DNA from: Domibacillus antri
GTDB taxonomy: Bacteria > Bacillota > Bacilli > Bacillales > Domibacillaceae
NCBI RefSeq assembly: GCF_001936625.1
Contig: NZ_MSDU01000038.1
Location: 1-62,219 of the forward strand
Direction of reading: 5' to 3'
DNA: 62,219 nt
Shown: in pieces, positions 1 through 9,016 of the stretch
Layout of the letters: each line of letters starts with the position of its first letter
Numbering within the stretch: position 1 is the first letter of the stretch
Notes under the pieces: generated by a model
The model's database searches: none
Told to the model about the DNA's origin: nothing
The model's input: only the letters and a program-made list of their open reading frames with translations
Translations under genes and position numbers: made by a program

Positions 1-76
1 TTCGTACGGTTCTGGGAGGAGTGCTTGGAAACCTGTCATGGAAACATGAAAAGGCGCCGGGTGCTTACTCTACTTT

Positions 77-391
77 ATGCCATGTACGTTTGTCGGCTGG
101 CAGCATCCTACCTGCAGCGGACTTGGTAAAGGAAATATTCCGGAAAAAGAAAAAGTAGATCCGAAAGTGATTGAAAAATACGGAGGGTATGGGGTGGATG
201 CAAATGGAGACGGCAAAGCCGATCCATTTGATATTGAAGATGCCGTGTTCAGTGCAGCAAATTATTTGCAGTCAAACGGGGCGGCCGAAGGTGACTTGGA
301 GCGGGCCATTTTCGCTTACAATAAAAGCGATAAATATGTATCTGACATATTGTATTATGTCGATGAATATGCAAACAGGCATGAAGAATAA
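77..391 (+). pseudogene. C-terminal part of a lytic transglycosylase (broken or cut at window edge)
   Basis: The translation from about position 74 carries the end of an SLT-type lytic transglycosylase domain: FMPCTFVGWQHPTC, then VDANGDGKADPFDIEDAVFSAANYL and a terminal AIFAYNKSDKYV helix (motifs listed in pieces, not contiguous). Enzymes of this family cleave peptidoglycan outside the cell. The upstream part of the domain, with the catalytic Glu, is not in this frame: a TGA stands at 47-49, only 27 nt before the first ATG. The other two frames of bases 1-76 do not clearly continue the domain. The copy is therefore either frameshifted just inside the window or damaged by sequence error at the edge. 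The ATG at 77 is internal to the domain and is not a real start. Confidence 0.6.
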
Positions 392-432
392 CGATAACGG
401 TATAAAGTAAAAGAACCTTTTTGCCGATTAAA

Positions 433-483
433 AAATGAAGAAGGGAGGTCTCAATGTGCTTTTGAGACCTCCCTTCTTCATTT
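433..483. terminator. Bidirectional terminator hairpin
   Basis: A perfect inverted repeat of about 22 bp (core GAAGAAGGGAGGTCTCA and its complement) with a 7-nt loop lies between two convergent genes. An A-run on its left gives a T-run for the minus-strand gene. Confidence 0.8.
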
Positions 484-596
484 CTATAGCCGGATTTTCT
501 AGTTTTTGGATGGTTTTCTTGTACTTTTGGCCGGAATGTCCATGAATTCGCCCTTCATGAAGCAGAATCCGGCCTTCCACCCGCATTTAAGGGATC

Positions 597-893
597 TTAC
601 TGCTCTTTTTTATTGTAATAGTCAACAGCAAATTGTGCACCTTCATCGACCATTTTGTTATCTCCAATATCGTCCGGATACGGGTTGCCGGCTTTATGAA
701 CCGGGAACGTATCATTAGAAGGTGACGTTTCGCCATTTAGTTTCTTTTTTGCCTGTGTCATCCAGCCCTCAAATTTCGTGCGGTTTTCGTCTTTCGACAG
801 CCACCATGCTGCTACTCCGGCGCCAAGAAGAAGATAGCCAAGACCGCCGCTCTTTTGTTTTGCTGCTTTTTTATTTACGAAGTTGTTATACAT
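597..893 (-). CDS. Small membrane-anchored protein of unknown function
   Basis: This 98-residue protein has one hydrophobic stretch near the N-terminus (about residues 18-34, GGLGYLLLGAGVAAWWLS). A soluble tail follows with KFEGWMTQAKKKLNG and an acidic end. The start ATG is preceded by AAGGAGG at good spacing, so the gene is very probably real. It has no close operon partner: it converges on the terminator at 433-483 and is divergent from the CorA gene. I do not recognise the family. The single N-terminal segment suggests a protein tethered to the cytoplasmic face of the membrane. Confidence 0.7.
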   Translation of the reverse strand: MYNNFVNKKAAKQKSGGLGYLLLGAGVAAWWLSKDENRTKFEGWMTQAKKKLNGETSPSNDTFPVHKAGNPYPDDIGDNKMVDEGAQFAVDYYNKKEQ

Positions 894-1062
894 AAAAATC
901 CTCCTTGCTTATTTGCCGCTTGGGCTCTTACTTAAAATCAGTGTACCCGCCCTCTGCACTTTCAAAACATTGTCAATTGAAAAAGGAAAGCGTTTTGAAT
1001 AAATAATACAGGGTATATTATTGAAGAGCTGAAGAACGATATAGGGGAAGGATTGGATTTGA

Positions 1063-2004
1063 ATGGAACATACATTCCACTCTTCGCAATGGAAATGGAA
1101 AGAGTTTGATATAAAGGATGAGGAACAGGCAAAACAACTTGCCAGGAAGCATCATACGTGTCAAAAGTGGATTGACGCGGTGAAAACGAATCAAACAAAT
1201 TCCCTTGAAATGTACACGGGTACACCGGATGATGAAGTGATCTGGGGATCGATCGTGTACAAGCAGGACATACACGAGAAACAGAAAAAATGTGTGTTTC
1301 ATTTTTACTTGACACGCGACGAGCTCGTCACTGCCGATCTGGATTTAAAGGAACTTGACCATGCCAATGTAAAAGCAATGAGAGAAAAAATGAATTTGTC
1401 TGAAACACCAATCGAAGGATTTCTTGTGCTGCTCGGTGAAATAATGTCGCACTTTCTTATGGAGATTGACAAATTTGAGATCAGGCTGCGTGATTTGCTC
1501 TGGGATATAAAAGAGAGGAATAATACAAAAATTTTGGATCGAACGGCTAATGCAGATCATGAGCTTTTAATTTGGAAAAATTTAATCATTCCGATGATGG
1601 AAATTCGCATGGCTGTGGGAGAAGCATTTGGCGATGAAGCAATGGAAGGGACTCAGTATAAACGAACAAAGCGCCGTATTACACGTGCAAGGGAATTAAT
1701 CCGCGAATATGAAGAAGAAATTGATGCGCTTTTAGATTTGGAAAATGTCGTCTCTACCCATCGTGGAAATGAAATTATGAAAACATTGACTGTGATTACG
1801 ACGCTGTTTACTCCTGTCATGGCACTGGGGGCTGTCTGGGGAATGAATTTTAAACACATGCCGGAGCTGGAATGGAAATACGGATATTTATTCTCTGGTG
1901 TGTTAATCGCAGCCAGTACATTTGCACTATATGTGTTTTTAAAGAAAAAAGGCTGGATGGGTGATATACTGGCTGTAAAATCAAAAAAATCTTTTTTTAA
2001 GTGA
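1063..2004 (+). CDS. corA: CorA-family magnesium/divalent cation transporter
   Basis: This 313-residue protein has the CorA layout: a long acidic and helical cytoplasmic domain (about residues 1-235) followed by two C-terminal membrane helices. The signature GMN is present near residues 261-263 in WGMNFKHMPE, the pore-entry loop that defines CorA channels. The family forms pentameric Mg2+ channels in the cytoplasmic membrane and also passes Co2+ and Ni2+ in some members. The length fits the short Bacillus YfjQ-like type. The start has AGGGGAAGGA a few bases upstream; an in-frame TTG at 1057 is possible but less likely. The gene appears to stand alone. Confidence 0.88.
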   Translation: MEHTFHSSQWKWKEFDIKDEEQAKQLARKHHTCQKWIDAVKTNQTNSLEMYTGTPDDEVIWGSIVYKQDIHEKQKKCVFHFYLTRDELVTADLDLKELDHANVKAMREKMNLSETPIEGFLVLLGEIMSHFLMEIDKFEIRLRDLLWDIKERNNTKILDRTANADHELLIWKNLIIPMMEIRMAVGEAFGDEAMEGTQYKRTKRRITRARELIREYEEEIDALLDLENVVSTHRGNEIMKTLTVITTLFTPVMALGAVWGMNFKHMPELEWKYGYLFSGVLIAASTFALYVFLKKKGWMGDILAVKSKKSFFK

Positions 2005-2090
2005 TTAGTTTTTCTTATGATCCGTGATTAACTTCTTGTTATTTACTTATATAGATCCTTGTAATAAGATAAAGGGTGTGGAAAATTAGA

Positions 2091-2116
2091 ATATTAATGA
2101 AAAGAACTAATTTTTC
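2091..2116 (+). promoter_or_regulatory. Inverted repeat in the aconitase leader
   Basis: GAAAATTAG and its near complement CTAATTTTTC flank an AT-rich spacer about 40 nt before the aconitase start. It could be a regulator site or a small RNA hairpin. It does not clearly match the known CcpC dyad. Confidence 0.3.
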
Positions 2117-2155
2117 GGATGTCTTACATATTCATATTTTAGAGGGGGAACCGAA

Positions 2156-4882
2156 ATGGCGAAAAATGATGTATTTAACGCCCGCGCTAGCTTTGACCTG
2201 AATGGTAAGCGCTACAATTACTACCGTCTGGCGGCTCTTGAAGAAGCGGGAACGGCAAAAATTTCACGCCTGCCATATTCGATTAAAGTATTGCTTGAAT
2301 CTGTGCTGCGTCAATATGATGGCTATGTCATTAAAAAAGACCACGTTGAAAACTTGGCGAAATGGGGAGTGGACGCTGATAAAGAAGCAGAGGTTCCTTT
2401 TAAGCCATCACGCGTTATTTTACAGGATTTTACGGGTGTACCGGTTGTCGTTGACCTTGCGTCTCTACGCAAAGCAATGGCTGACATCGGCGGCGATCCG
2501 CAAGTCATCAACCCGGAAATTCCGGTTGACCTTGTCATTGACCACTCTGTTCAGGTAGATGCTTACGGAACACCGGAAGCGCTTGAGCGCAATATGGAAC
2601 TTGAGTTTGACCGCAATGCGGAGCGCTATGAGTTTTTAAGCTGGGCGCAAAAAGCGTTCGATAACTACCGTGCGGTTCCACCGGCAACGGGAATCGTTCA
2701 TCAGGTAAACCTTGAATACCTTGCCAGTGTTGTTCATGCAGTTGAAACAACTGAAGGCGAATTCGAAACATATCCAGATACCCTTGTTGGTACGGACTCT
2801 CATACAACAATGATTAATGGAATCGGCGTTCTTGGATGGGGTGTTGGCGGTATTGAAGCGGAAGCAGGAATGCTTGGGCAGCCTTCATACTTCCCGATTC
2901 CGGAAGTGGTTGGCGTAAAGTTGACAGGAGAACTCCCAGATGGGGCAACGGCTACTGACCTTGCGCTTAAAGTAACACAAATTCTTCGTCAGCAAGGCGT
3001 AGTTGGTAAATTTGTTGAATTTTTCGGCGCGGGTGTATCCACACTTCCGCTTGCAGACCGTGCAACGATTGCCAACATGGCACCTGAATATGGCGCAACA
3101 TGCGGTTTCTTCCCTGTTGATGCGGAAGCGCTTGATTACATGCGCTTAACTGGCCGTGACGAAGACCATATTCAAGTTGTGGAACAGTACTTGAAGGAAA
3201 ATGGCATGTTCTTCACTTCTGCAAACGAAGATCCAATATACACAGAAGTGGTAGAACTTAACCTTGCAGAGATCGAGCCAAACTTGTCCGGTCCGAAACG
3301 TCCGCAAGATTTAATTCCACTTTCTCAAATGAAAAAATCATTCCAGGAAGCTGTCAGCGCTCCACAAGGCAACCACGGCTTCGGTTTGACAGCAGATGAG
3401 CTTGACCGTACAACAACGGTTACATTCAACGACGGCACTACTGCTGAAATGAAAACAGGTGCAATCGGCATCGCAGCGATTACATCCTGCACAAATACAT
3501 CGAACCCATACGTATTGCTTGCGGCAGGGCTTGTAGCGAAAAAAGCCGTTGAACTTGGTCTTCAAGTGCCGAAATATGTGAAAACATCACTCGCACCGGG
3601 CTCAAAGGTTGTAACGGGCTATTTGCGTGATTCCGGTTTACTTCCTTATATGGAACAAATCGGCTTTAATGTAGTTGGCTATGGCTGTACAACATGTATT
3701 GGTAACTCTGGTCCAATGAAGGAAGAAATCGAAAAAGCGATCATTGATTCTGATCTTCTTGTTACATCTGTTCTTTCAGGTAACCGAAACTTTGAAGGCC
3801 GTATTCATCCGCTTGTAAAAGGAAATTACTTAGCATCACCACCGCTTGTTGTTGCGTATGCACTGGCTGGTAATGTAAACGTAGACCTTAAAAATGAGCC
3901 GATCGGCAAAGGAAAAGATGGTCAGGATGTTTTCTTTAAAGATATCTGGCCTGGAACAGAAGAAGTAAAAGAAGTTGTTAAACGGACTGTAACGCCTGAA
4001 TTATTCCGTAAAGAATATGAGCAAGTATTCAACAGCAATGCGAAATGGAACCAAATTCAAACGAGCAACGAAGCGCTTTACAGCTGGGATGAGGATTCAA
4101 CATACATTGCGAATCCGACATTCTTCCAAAATCTTTCACCAAATCCTGAACCGATCCAAGCTCTTACTGGCTTGCGGGTAATGGGTAAATTCGGTGATTC
4201 TGTAACAACAGACCATATCTCTCCAGCAGGTGCAATCGGTAAAGATACACCAGCAGGCTTATATCTTCGTTCAAAAGGCGTTGAGCCTCGTGACTTCAAC
4301 TCATACGGTTCACGACGCGGTAACCACGAAGTCATGATGCGCGGTACGTTTGCGAATATCCGCATCCGTAACCAAATCGCTCCTGGCACGGAAGGCGGCT
4401 TCACAACATTCTGGCCAACAGGAGAAGTAATGCCAATTTATGATGCATGCATGAAATATCAAGAGCAAGGAACAGGTCTTGTTGTTCTTGCTGGTAAAGA
4501 TTACGGAATGGGTTCTTCACGTGACTGGGCAGCAAAAGGAACAAATCTGCTTGGTGTGAAAACAGTCATCGCAGAAAGCTATGAGCGTATTCACCGTTCT
4601 AACCTTGTTATGATGGGTGTACTTCCGCTTCAATTCAAATTGGGCGAAAATGCAACGACTCTTGGATTGACTGGTGAAGAAACGATCGAAGTAGCCATTA
4701 ATGACAACGTGAAACCACGTGAAGTTGTGAAAGTAACAGCGACTGATAAAGATGGCAAGAAAACAGAATTTGAAGCGCTTGTTCGTTTCGATTCTGAAGT
4801 AGACGTAGATTACTACCGTCACGGCGGCATCCTGCAAATGGTCCTTCGCGGTAAATTACAAAGTGTTAACGCAGGTAAATAA
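2156..4882 (+). CDS. citB: Aconitate hydratase (aconitase A)
   Basis: This 908-residue enzyme interconverts citrate and isocitrate in the TCA cycle. The three cysteines that hold the [4Fe-4S] cluster are visible: C445 in SCTNTSNP, and C511 and C514 in [10 protein letters not shown]. The swivel domain with [16 protein letters not shown] and the final [12 protein letters not shown] loop are present. Length and order match Bacillus CitB, which also binds RNA when the cluster is lost. An AGAGGGGG ribosome site lies just before the ATG at 2156. The gene appears monocistronic, with a strong terminator after it. Low-iron control is possible because an FbpB-like gene follows directly. Confidence 0.97.
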   Translation: MAKNDVFNARASFDLNGKRYNYYRLAALEEAGTAKISRLPYSIKVLLESVLRQYDGYVIKKDHVENLAKWGVDADKEAEVPFKPSRVILQDFTGVPVVVDLASLRKAMADIGGDPQVINPEIPVDLVIDHSVQVDAYGTPEALERNMELEFDRNAERYEFLSWAQKAFDNYRAVPPATGIVHQVNLEYLASVVHAVETTEGEFETYPDTLVGTDSHTTMINGIGVLGWGVGGIEAEAGMLGQPSYFPIPEVVGVKLTGELPDGATATDLALKVTQILRQQGVVGKFVEFFGAGVSTLPLADRATIANMAPEYGATCGFFPVDAEALDYMRLTGRDEDHIQVVEQYLKENGMFFTSANEDPIYTEVVELNLAEIEPNLSGPKRPQDLIPLSQMKKSFQEAVSAPQGNHGFGLTADELDRTTTVTFNDGTTAEMKTGAIGIAAITSCTNTSNPYVLLAAGLVAKKAVELGLQVPKYVKTSLAPGSKVVTGYLRDSGLLPYMEQIGFNVVGYGCTTCIGNSGPMKEEIEKAIIDSDLLVTSVLSGNRNFEGRIHPLVKGNYLASPPLVVAYALAGNVNVDLKNEPIGKGKDGQDVFFKDIWPGTEEVKEVVKRTVTPELFRKEYEQVFNSNAKWNQIQTSNEALYSWDEDSTYIANPTFFQNLSPNPEPIQALTGLRVMGKFGDSVTTDHISPAGAIGKDTPAGLYLRSKGVEPRDFNSYGSRRGNHEVMMRGTFANIRIRNQIAPGTEGGFTTFWPTGEVMPIYDACMKYQEQGTGLVVLAGKDYGMGSSRDWAAKGTNLLGVKTVIAESYERIHRSNLVMMGVLPLQFKLGENATTLGLTGEETIEVAINDNVKPREVVKVTATDKDGKKTEFEALVRFDSEVDVDYYRHGGILQMVLRGKLQSVNAGK

Positions 4883-4893
4883 AGATAAATAAC

Positions 4894-4927
4894 AAAGCCA
4901 GCTCCAATCAAATGGAGCTGGCTTTTT
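4894..4927 (+). terminator. Rho-independent terminator after aconitase
   Basis: AAAGCCAGCTCCA pairs perfectly with TGGAGCTGGCTTT and is followed by T residues. Confidence 0.92.
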
Positions 4928-5009
4928 TGCATGTCATAATTGTATGAATATTTAGTATAAAAAATTTTTTTGCGGGAATAATAAATCTATATAGAAAGGA
5001 GAGAGTAGG

Positions 5010-5150
5010 ATGAGCAAAATCAGAAAAAAAACATTAGCGAATCTTATAAAAGAAAATAAGGAAGAATTACTTGCTGATCAGGAAGCAATGGAAGTACTTG
5101 AAAAAAGGGTTGAATCGAAATTTATTGCCCGTGCTAAATCAGCAGAATGA
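5010..5150 (+). CDS. FbpB-like small basic protein
   Basis: A 46-residue ORF starts at the ATG at 5010, after the ribosome site AGAAAGGAGAGAG. The sequence includes KKTLANLIKENKEELLADQE followed by a helix ending in a basic patch. The pattern LIxENKxELLxDxxxxxxxxxR is what I know from the Fur-regulated basic protein B family. In Bacillus subtilis these small proteins act with the sRNA FsrA to turn down iron-rich enzymes under iron limitation, aconitase among them. I could not find a clear Fur box in the short upstream region, so the regulation is inferred. It could also be another short helical protein that happens to match the pattern. Confidence 0.62.
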   Translation: MSKIRKKTLANLIKENKEELLADQEAMEVLEKRVESKFIARAKSAE

Positions 5151-5284
5151 GCTTGCAGTCATATGTAATGAAAGTATTCATCATTGGTCATCAATCATGA
5201 GAAATCCTCCTTTTTTCATTTGAAAAAGTAAGTTGCTATTACCGTTTAATTATAGTTTAATGAAACATAGAACTGAATAATAAT

Positions 5285-5480
5285 TTATAAGTGCTCGAGA
5301 CCGTTTCGTTGAGAGATAATAGGGAATCCGGTGAAAATCCGGAGCAGCCCCCGCTACTGTAAAAGCTGTTTTTTATAAACAAATACTAAGTCAGGAGACC
5401 TGCTTATAAATGTTTCTGTATTCTTCGGTGGGAAGATAAGGATTTTATAAACACTTTTTGTATTGCCTATAAATAGAGTG
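5285..5480 (+). ncRNA. Cobalamin riboswitch
   Basis: The conserved parts of the B12 aptamer are in order: GGGAATCCGGTGAAAATCCGG, then AGCAGCCCCCGCTACTGTAA (the B12 box region at 5343-5362), then AGTCAGGAGACCTGC near 5388-5403. It lies upstream of cobT and ends in a terminator hairpin, which fits transcription attenuation when adenosylcobalamin is abundant. Confidence 0.93.
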
Positions 5481-5489
5481 CTTATTTGA

Positions 5490-5518
5490 AACCTTAACCC
5501 CACCGGTTAAGGTTTTTT
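5490..5518 (+). terminator. Riboswitch terminator
   Basis: AACCTTAACC pairs with GGTTAAGGTT around a short loop and is followed by six T. It is the likely expression platform of the cobalamin riboswitch. Confidence 0.88.
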
Positions 5519-5561
5519 CGTATAGATAAGGAAGCAGACAATGAGAGGATGATACTAAGAT

Positions 5562-6611
5562 ATGATGAGCGCGTTACAATCGATACATATACCAAAACTG
5601 GATGAAGAAACGGGTGTTCTTGTACAGAAATATGTTGATTCTCTAACGAAACCGCCAGGCAGTCTGGGCAGGCTGGAGGAATTGGTCATAGAATTAGCAA
5701 AAATGACAGGACACGCTTTTCCGGAGGTTTCACCGCCAGGAATAATTGTTTTTGCAGCTGATCATGGGATTACTGCTGAAGGGGTGTCTGCTTTTCCACA
5801 GGAAGTAACCTATCAAATGGTGCGGAATTTTTTAAATGGCGGAGCAGCCATAAATGTATTCAGTAAAGCCATCCGTGCCCGGTTAAACATTGTAGATATT
5901 GGCGTTGCGGTTGATATGGATGATGAAAACCTCATTAATAAAAAAGTTCGATATGCTACAGCTAATTTTTATGAAGAAAATGCGATGTCACCCTCTGAAG
6001 CGATACAAGCAATTGAAGTGGGCTATGAACAAGCACAAAAATTAATTGACGATGGCATTAAATGTCTGATTTTAGGGGAAATGGGGATCGGCAACACGAC
6101 GACAAGCAGTGCTATTTTGGCGGCTGTCAGCGGGAAAAACATCGAAAGCCTGGTCGGAACAGGGACAGGAATTGAGGATGAAAAAATTCAATTTAAACAA
6201 CAGGTGATTAAGAGGGCTCTGGAAAAGAGAAAACCGAGCAATACGGATCCGATCGATCTTTTATCGAAAATCGGCGGGCTTGAAATTGCCGGGATGGCCG
6301 GAGCGATGCTTGCTGCTGCCAGCAACAGAATACCGATTCTTGTCGACGGGTTTATTGCGGCAACAGCCGGTCTGGTCGCGCAAATGATATCGAGTCAGGT
6401 GACGGATTATATGATTATGGGGCATCGTTCGGTAGAGCCGGGTCATGCGATTGTGATGGATTTATTAGGAAAAAAACCGATTCTCGATTTAGGGATGCGG
6501 CTCGGTGAAGGGAGCGGGGCGGCGGTTGCTTTTCCTATTCTTCAATCCGCCGTTGTCATGTTGAAAGAAATGGCTACCTTTGAAACAGCGCAAATTTCCA
6601 ATCGCGATTAA
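5562..6611 (+). CDS. cobT: Nicotinate-nucleotide-dimethylbenzimidazole phosphoribosyltransferase
   Basis: CobT activates 5,6-dimethylbenzimidazole to alpha-ribazole phosphate for the lower ligand of cobalamin. The 349-residue length is typical. Family sequences are clear: LTKPPGSLGRLEELV near the start, FAADHGITAEGVSAFPQEVT, GEMGIGNTTTSSA and LGEGSGAAVAFP, the last containing the catalytic Glu (about residue 316). The gene starts with two ATG codons in a row (5562 and 5565), and which is used cannot be told. The riboswitch upstream and bluB directly downstream confirm the pathway. Confidence 0.96.
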   Translation: MMSALQSIHIPKLDEETGVLVQKYVDSLTKPPGSLGRLEELVIELAKMTGHAFPEVSPPGIIVFAADHGITAEGVSAFPQEVTYQMVRNFLNGGAAINVFSKAIRARLNIVDIGVAVDMDDENLINKKVRYATANFYEENAMSPSEAIQAIEVGYEQAQKLIDDGIKCLILGEMGIGNTTTSSAILAAVSGKNIESLVGTGTGIEDEKIQFKQQVIKRALEKRKPSNTDPIDLLSKIGGLEIAGMAGAMLAAASNRIPILVDGFIAATAGLVAQMISSQVTDYMIMGHRSVEPGHAIVMDLLGKKPILDLGMRLGEGSGAAVAFPILQSAVVMLKEMATFETAQISNRD

Positions 6612-6625
6612 TGGAGGACTTTAAA

Positions 6626-7279
6626 ATGTTTACAGATGAAGAAAAAGAAGCGGTCTATAAAGTGATCTTTACAAGAAGAGATGTTCGGAGTTTTTTACCG
6701 GATCCTGTCCCTCAATCGGCAGTTGACCGCATTTTAGAAGCGGCTCATCACGGACCATCCGTCGGGTTTATGCAGCCTTGGAACTTTATCTTAATAGATG
6801 ATGACCACATAAAAGAACAATTAGCATGGGCAGCCGATAAAGAACGGAGGGCACTTGCCATCCATTATGAAAATGATGACCGGTCGGAAAAATTTCTGGA
6901 TTTAAAAATTGAGGGGCTGAAAGAAGCACCATTAACGATTTGTGTCACATGCGATCCATCCAGGGGAGGTTCACATGTGCTGGGGCGAAACTCAATCCCG
7001 GAAACGGACATGATGTCAACGGCTTGTGCCATTCAAAACATGTGGCTGGCATCCTGTGCGGAAGGATTGGCGATGGGATGGGTCAGTTTTTATAAAAAAG
7101 CGGATGTGCGCGACATTTTAGGTATTCCCCCTCATATTGATCCAGTTGCGCTGCTTTCAATTGGCTGGACAGATGTGTATCCGAAGGCTCCTATTTTAGA
7201 AACAGAGAAATGGAGAAAAAGAGAAAGATTAAAAGAATTAATCTTTCACAATAAATGGGCAGCGCTGGGGTCAATTTAA
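6626..7279 (+). CDS. bluB: 5,6-dimethylbenzimidazole synthase
   Basis: BluB makes dimethylbenzimidazole from reduced FMN and oxygen. The protein is a nitroreductase-fold enzyme with the family start FTRRDVRSFLPDPVP, AAHHGPSVGFMQPWNF, and MWLASCAEGLAMGWVSFY. I place the start at the ATG at 6626 (217 residues) because GGAGG at 6613-6617 is correctly spaced for it. The ATG at 6611, which overlaps the cobT stop, would lack such a site. With cobT it forms a two-gene operon under the cobalamin riboswitch, supplying and attaching the lower ligand aerobically. No corrin-ring genes are nearby. Confidence 0.93.
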   Translation: MFTDEEKEAVYKVIFTRRDVRSFLPDPVPQSAVDRILEAAHHGPSVGFMQPWNFILIDDDHIKEQLAWAADKERRALAIHYENDDRSEKFLDLKIEGLKEAPLTICVTCDPSRGGSHVLGRNSIPETDMMSTACAIQNMWLASCAEGLAMGWVSFYKKADVRDILGIPPHIDPVALLSIGWTDVYPKAPILETEKWRKRERLKELIFHNKWAALGSI

Positions 7280-7288
7280 CATGAAATG

Positions 7289-7329
7289 AAAGGCTCCCTC
7301 TAATCAACACTTTTCAGAGGGAGTCTTTC
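7289..7329. terminator. Terminator between bluB and the gamma-glutamyltransferase
   Basis: GGCTCCCTCT pairs with AGAGGGAGTC (one G-T pair) between two convergent genes, with A and T runs on the two sides. Confidence 0.75.
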
Positions 7330-7333
7330 CAAA

Positions 7334-9016
7334 TTAAACGGTATTTACAGCTACTGGTATACCAGGTCGCGAAGAATCACAGGCACCGTAAAGCTCACCG
7401 GTTAGTGTATGGATGAGAATGGCCTGTACATTGCCGATTGACAGCGCAATAGAATCAAATTGATAATTCATCTGCTCAAGTTTTCTTTTTGCCTGATCTG
7501 GAATGCCTTCTTCCTGCCAGATAAGCGGTCCGGTTCCGTTATAAATCCGGGGTTCCTCAATCGCATCTTTCACATCCATTCCGTAGTCGAGAATATGAAT
7601 CATCGTCTGTAAAACCGATGCGGGAATAGTGGGACCGCCCGGAGAACCAAGGGTCAGGACAGGGTGGCCATCTTTAAATACGATTGTCGGCGTTTTCATG
7701 CTGACTGGGTATTTGCCGGGTTCAACCGCATTAATGCCAGCCGGATCCGGGTCAAAATCCGTCATGTCATTATTTAATAAAAATCCGTATTCCGGTACCA
7801 TAATGCCGGAACCGAAAAAGTGTTCAAGTGAAGAAGTACAGGCGGCAATATTTCCCTCTTTGTCTACAGCGATAAAATGAGTCGTTTCCGGTCCGGGTTC
7901 TTTCGTACTTGCTTTTTTTGTGTGGTGTTGTTTCTTTTTGTCATAGTTCCATGGATTTCCTTCTGTAATAGAATCGTTTCGGAATTTGAAATTCAACAAT
8001 TCTCCTCTTTTTTCTACATATTCATCATGAAGAAGACCGTCGAGAGGAATATCATAAAAGTTCGGGTCCCCCATAAAAGCTAGTTTATCGGCTGTCATGA
8101 CTCGAAGCACTTCCGCTATAAGATAATATTTTTCCCATGAACGAACATCGTATTTTGAAATATTCTTGTTTTCAAGCAGCTTTAACATATACAAAAGTGA
8201 AAAGCCGCCAGCATTCGGAGGGGATGGGACGGCAATAGTGTAATCACCGTATGTACCCGTCATCGCCTCTGTAACAACCGCTTCATACTCCATTAAATCG
8301 TTTTTTTTCATAAAACCGTCAAACGATTGGACGGTTTCAACAATAGCATCCGCAATTTCGCCCTTATAAAAGGCATCTGCGCCTTGTTCCTGTAAAATTT
8401 TTAGCGTTTTCGTCAAATTATCATTTGTGACGACTTCTCCTTCTGTAAGGGGAACGTCATCCGGGAAGAAAAACTTCCGCGCTTCTGTGCCGAGCCGGTC
8501 ACTGAATCGTTCGAGGCCGGTATTCCATGTTAAGTTAACGCGTACACCTTCTTCGGATAACCGGACAGCAGGTGCAATGACGTCAGGCCATTTCATCGTG
8601 CCGAATTCAGCCAATGCTTTTTCAAATCCTTTTAAAATACCAGGAACGGATACGGCTGTTCCTGGTGTTGAACGCTTCAAAAAAGGAATAATATCCTGAT
8701 GTTCATCCACAAAAATATTTTTATGTGCTTTTTGGGGCGCAATGGAATGACCATTTACGACAAATGCCTTCTTCTTGTTTGCATCGTAATACATGATGAA
8801 TCCACTTGCCGCAAGCCCCGTATTAAACGGTTCTGATACAGCGAGTGCAAACTGCATTGCGGCAAGTGCATCCATGGCATTGCCTCCGCTGGATAAAATT
8901 TCAGCGCCGATTTTAGAAGATTCTTCCGTTGCACTGGCGGTCATGCCGTTTTTTCCGCGTGCCTGCTGTTTGTTTAAACCTTCTTTCTGATTGGCCCAGA
9001 TGTGCTCCATTGTCAT
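7334..9016 (-). CDS. Gamma-glutamyltransferase family protein (YwrD-like)
   Basis: This 560-residue protein belongs to the gamma-glutamyltranspeptidase family. These proteins self-cleave before a Thr that then attacks gamma-glutamyl bonds. That Thr lies in PETTHFIAVDKEGNIA (about residue 378), and LGSPGGPTI matches the conserved glycine loop of the small subunit. No signal peptide is visible, so unlike the secreted GGTs it is probably cytoplasmic, as expected for YwrD-type proteins. Its ATG overlaps the stop of the upstream M20 peptidase by 4 nt, so the two are likely translated together. Substrates are unknown; gamma-glutamyl peptides or poly-gamma-glutamyl compounds are reasonable guesses. 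Confidence 0.85.
   Translation of the reverse strand: MTMEHIWANQKEGLNKQQARGKNGMTASATEESSKIGAEILSSGGNAMDALAAMQFALAVSEPFNTGLAASGFIMYYDANKKKAFVVNGHSIAPQKAHKNIFVDEHQDIIPFLKRSTPGTAVSVPGILKGFEKALAEFGTMKWPDVIAPAVRLSEEGVRVNLTWNTGLERFSDRLGTEARKFFFPDDVPLTEGEVVTNDNLTKTLKILQEQGADAFYKGEIADAIVETVQSFDGFMKKNDLMEYEAVVTEAMTGTYGDYTIAVPSPPNAGGFSLLYMLKLLENKNISKYDVRSWEKYYLIAEVLRVMTADKLAFMGDPNFYDIPLDGLLHDEYVEKRGELLNFKFRNDSITEGNPWNYDKKKQHHTKKASTKEPGPETTHFIAVDKEGNIAACTSSLEHFFGSGIMVPEYGFLLNNDMTDFDPDPAGINAVEPGKYPVSMKTPTIVFKDGHPVLTLGSPGGPTIPASVLQTMIHILDYGMDVKDAIEEPRIYNGTGPLIWQEEGIPDQAKRKLEQMNYQFDSIALSIGNVQAILIHTLTGELYGACDSSRPGIPVAVNTV

Noticed and set aside
4928-5009. Fur box before the FbpB-like gene
   Set aside because: AT-rich stretches are present, but none matches the 7-1-7 Fur consensus well enough to call.
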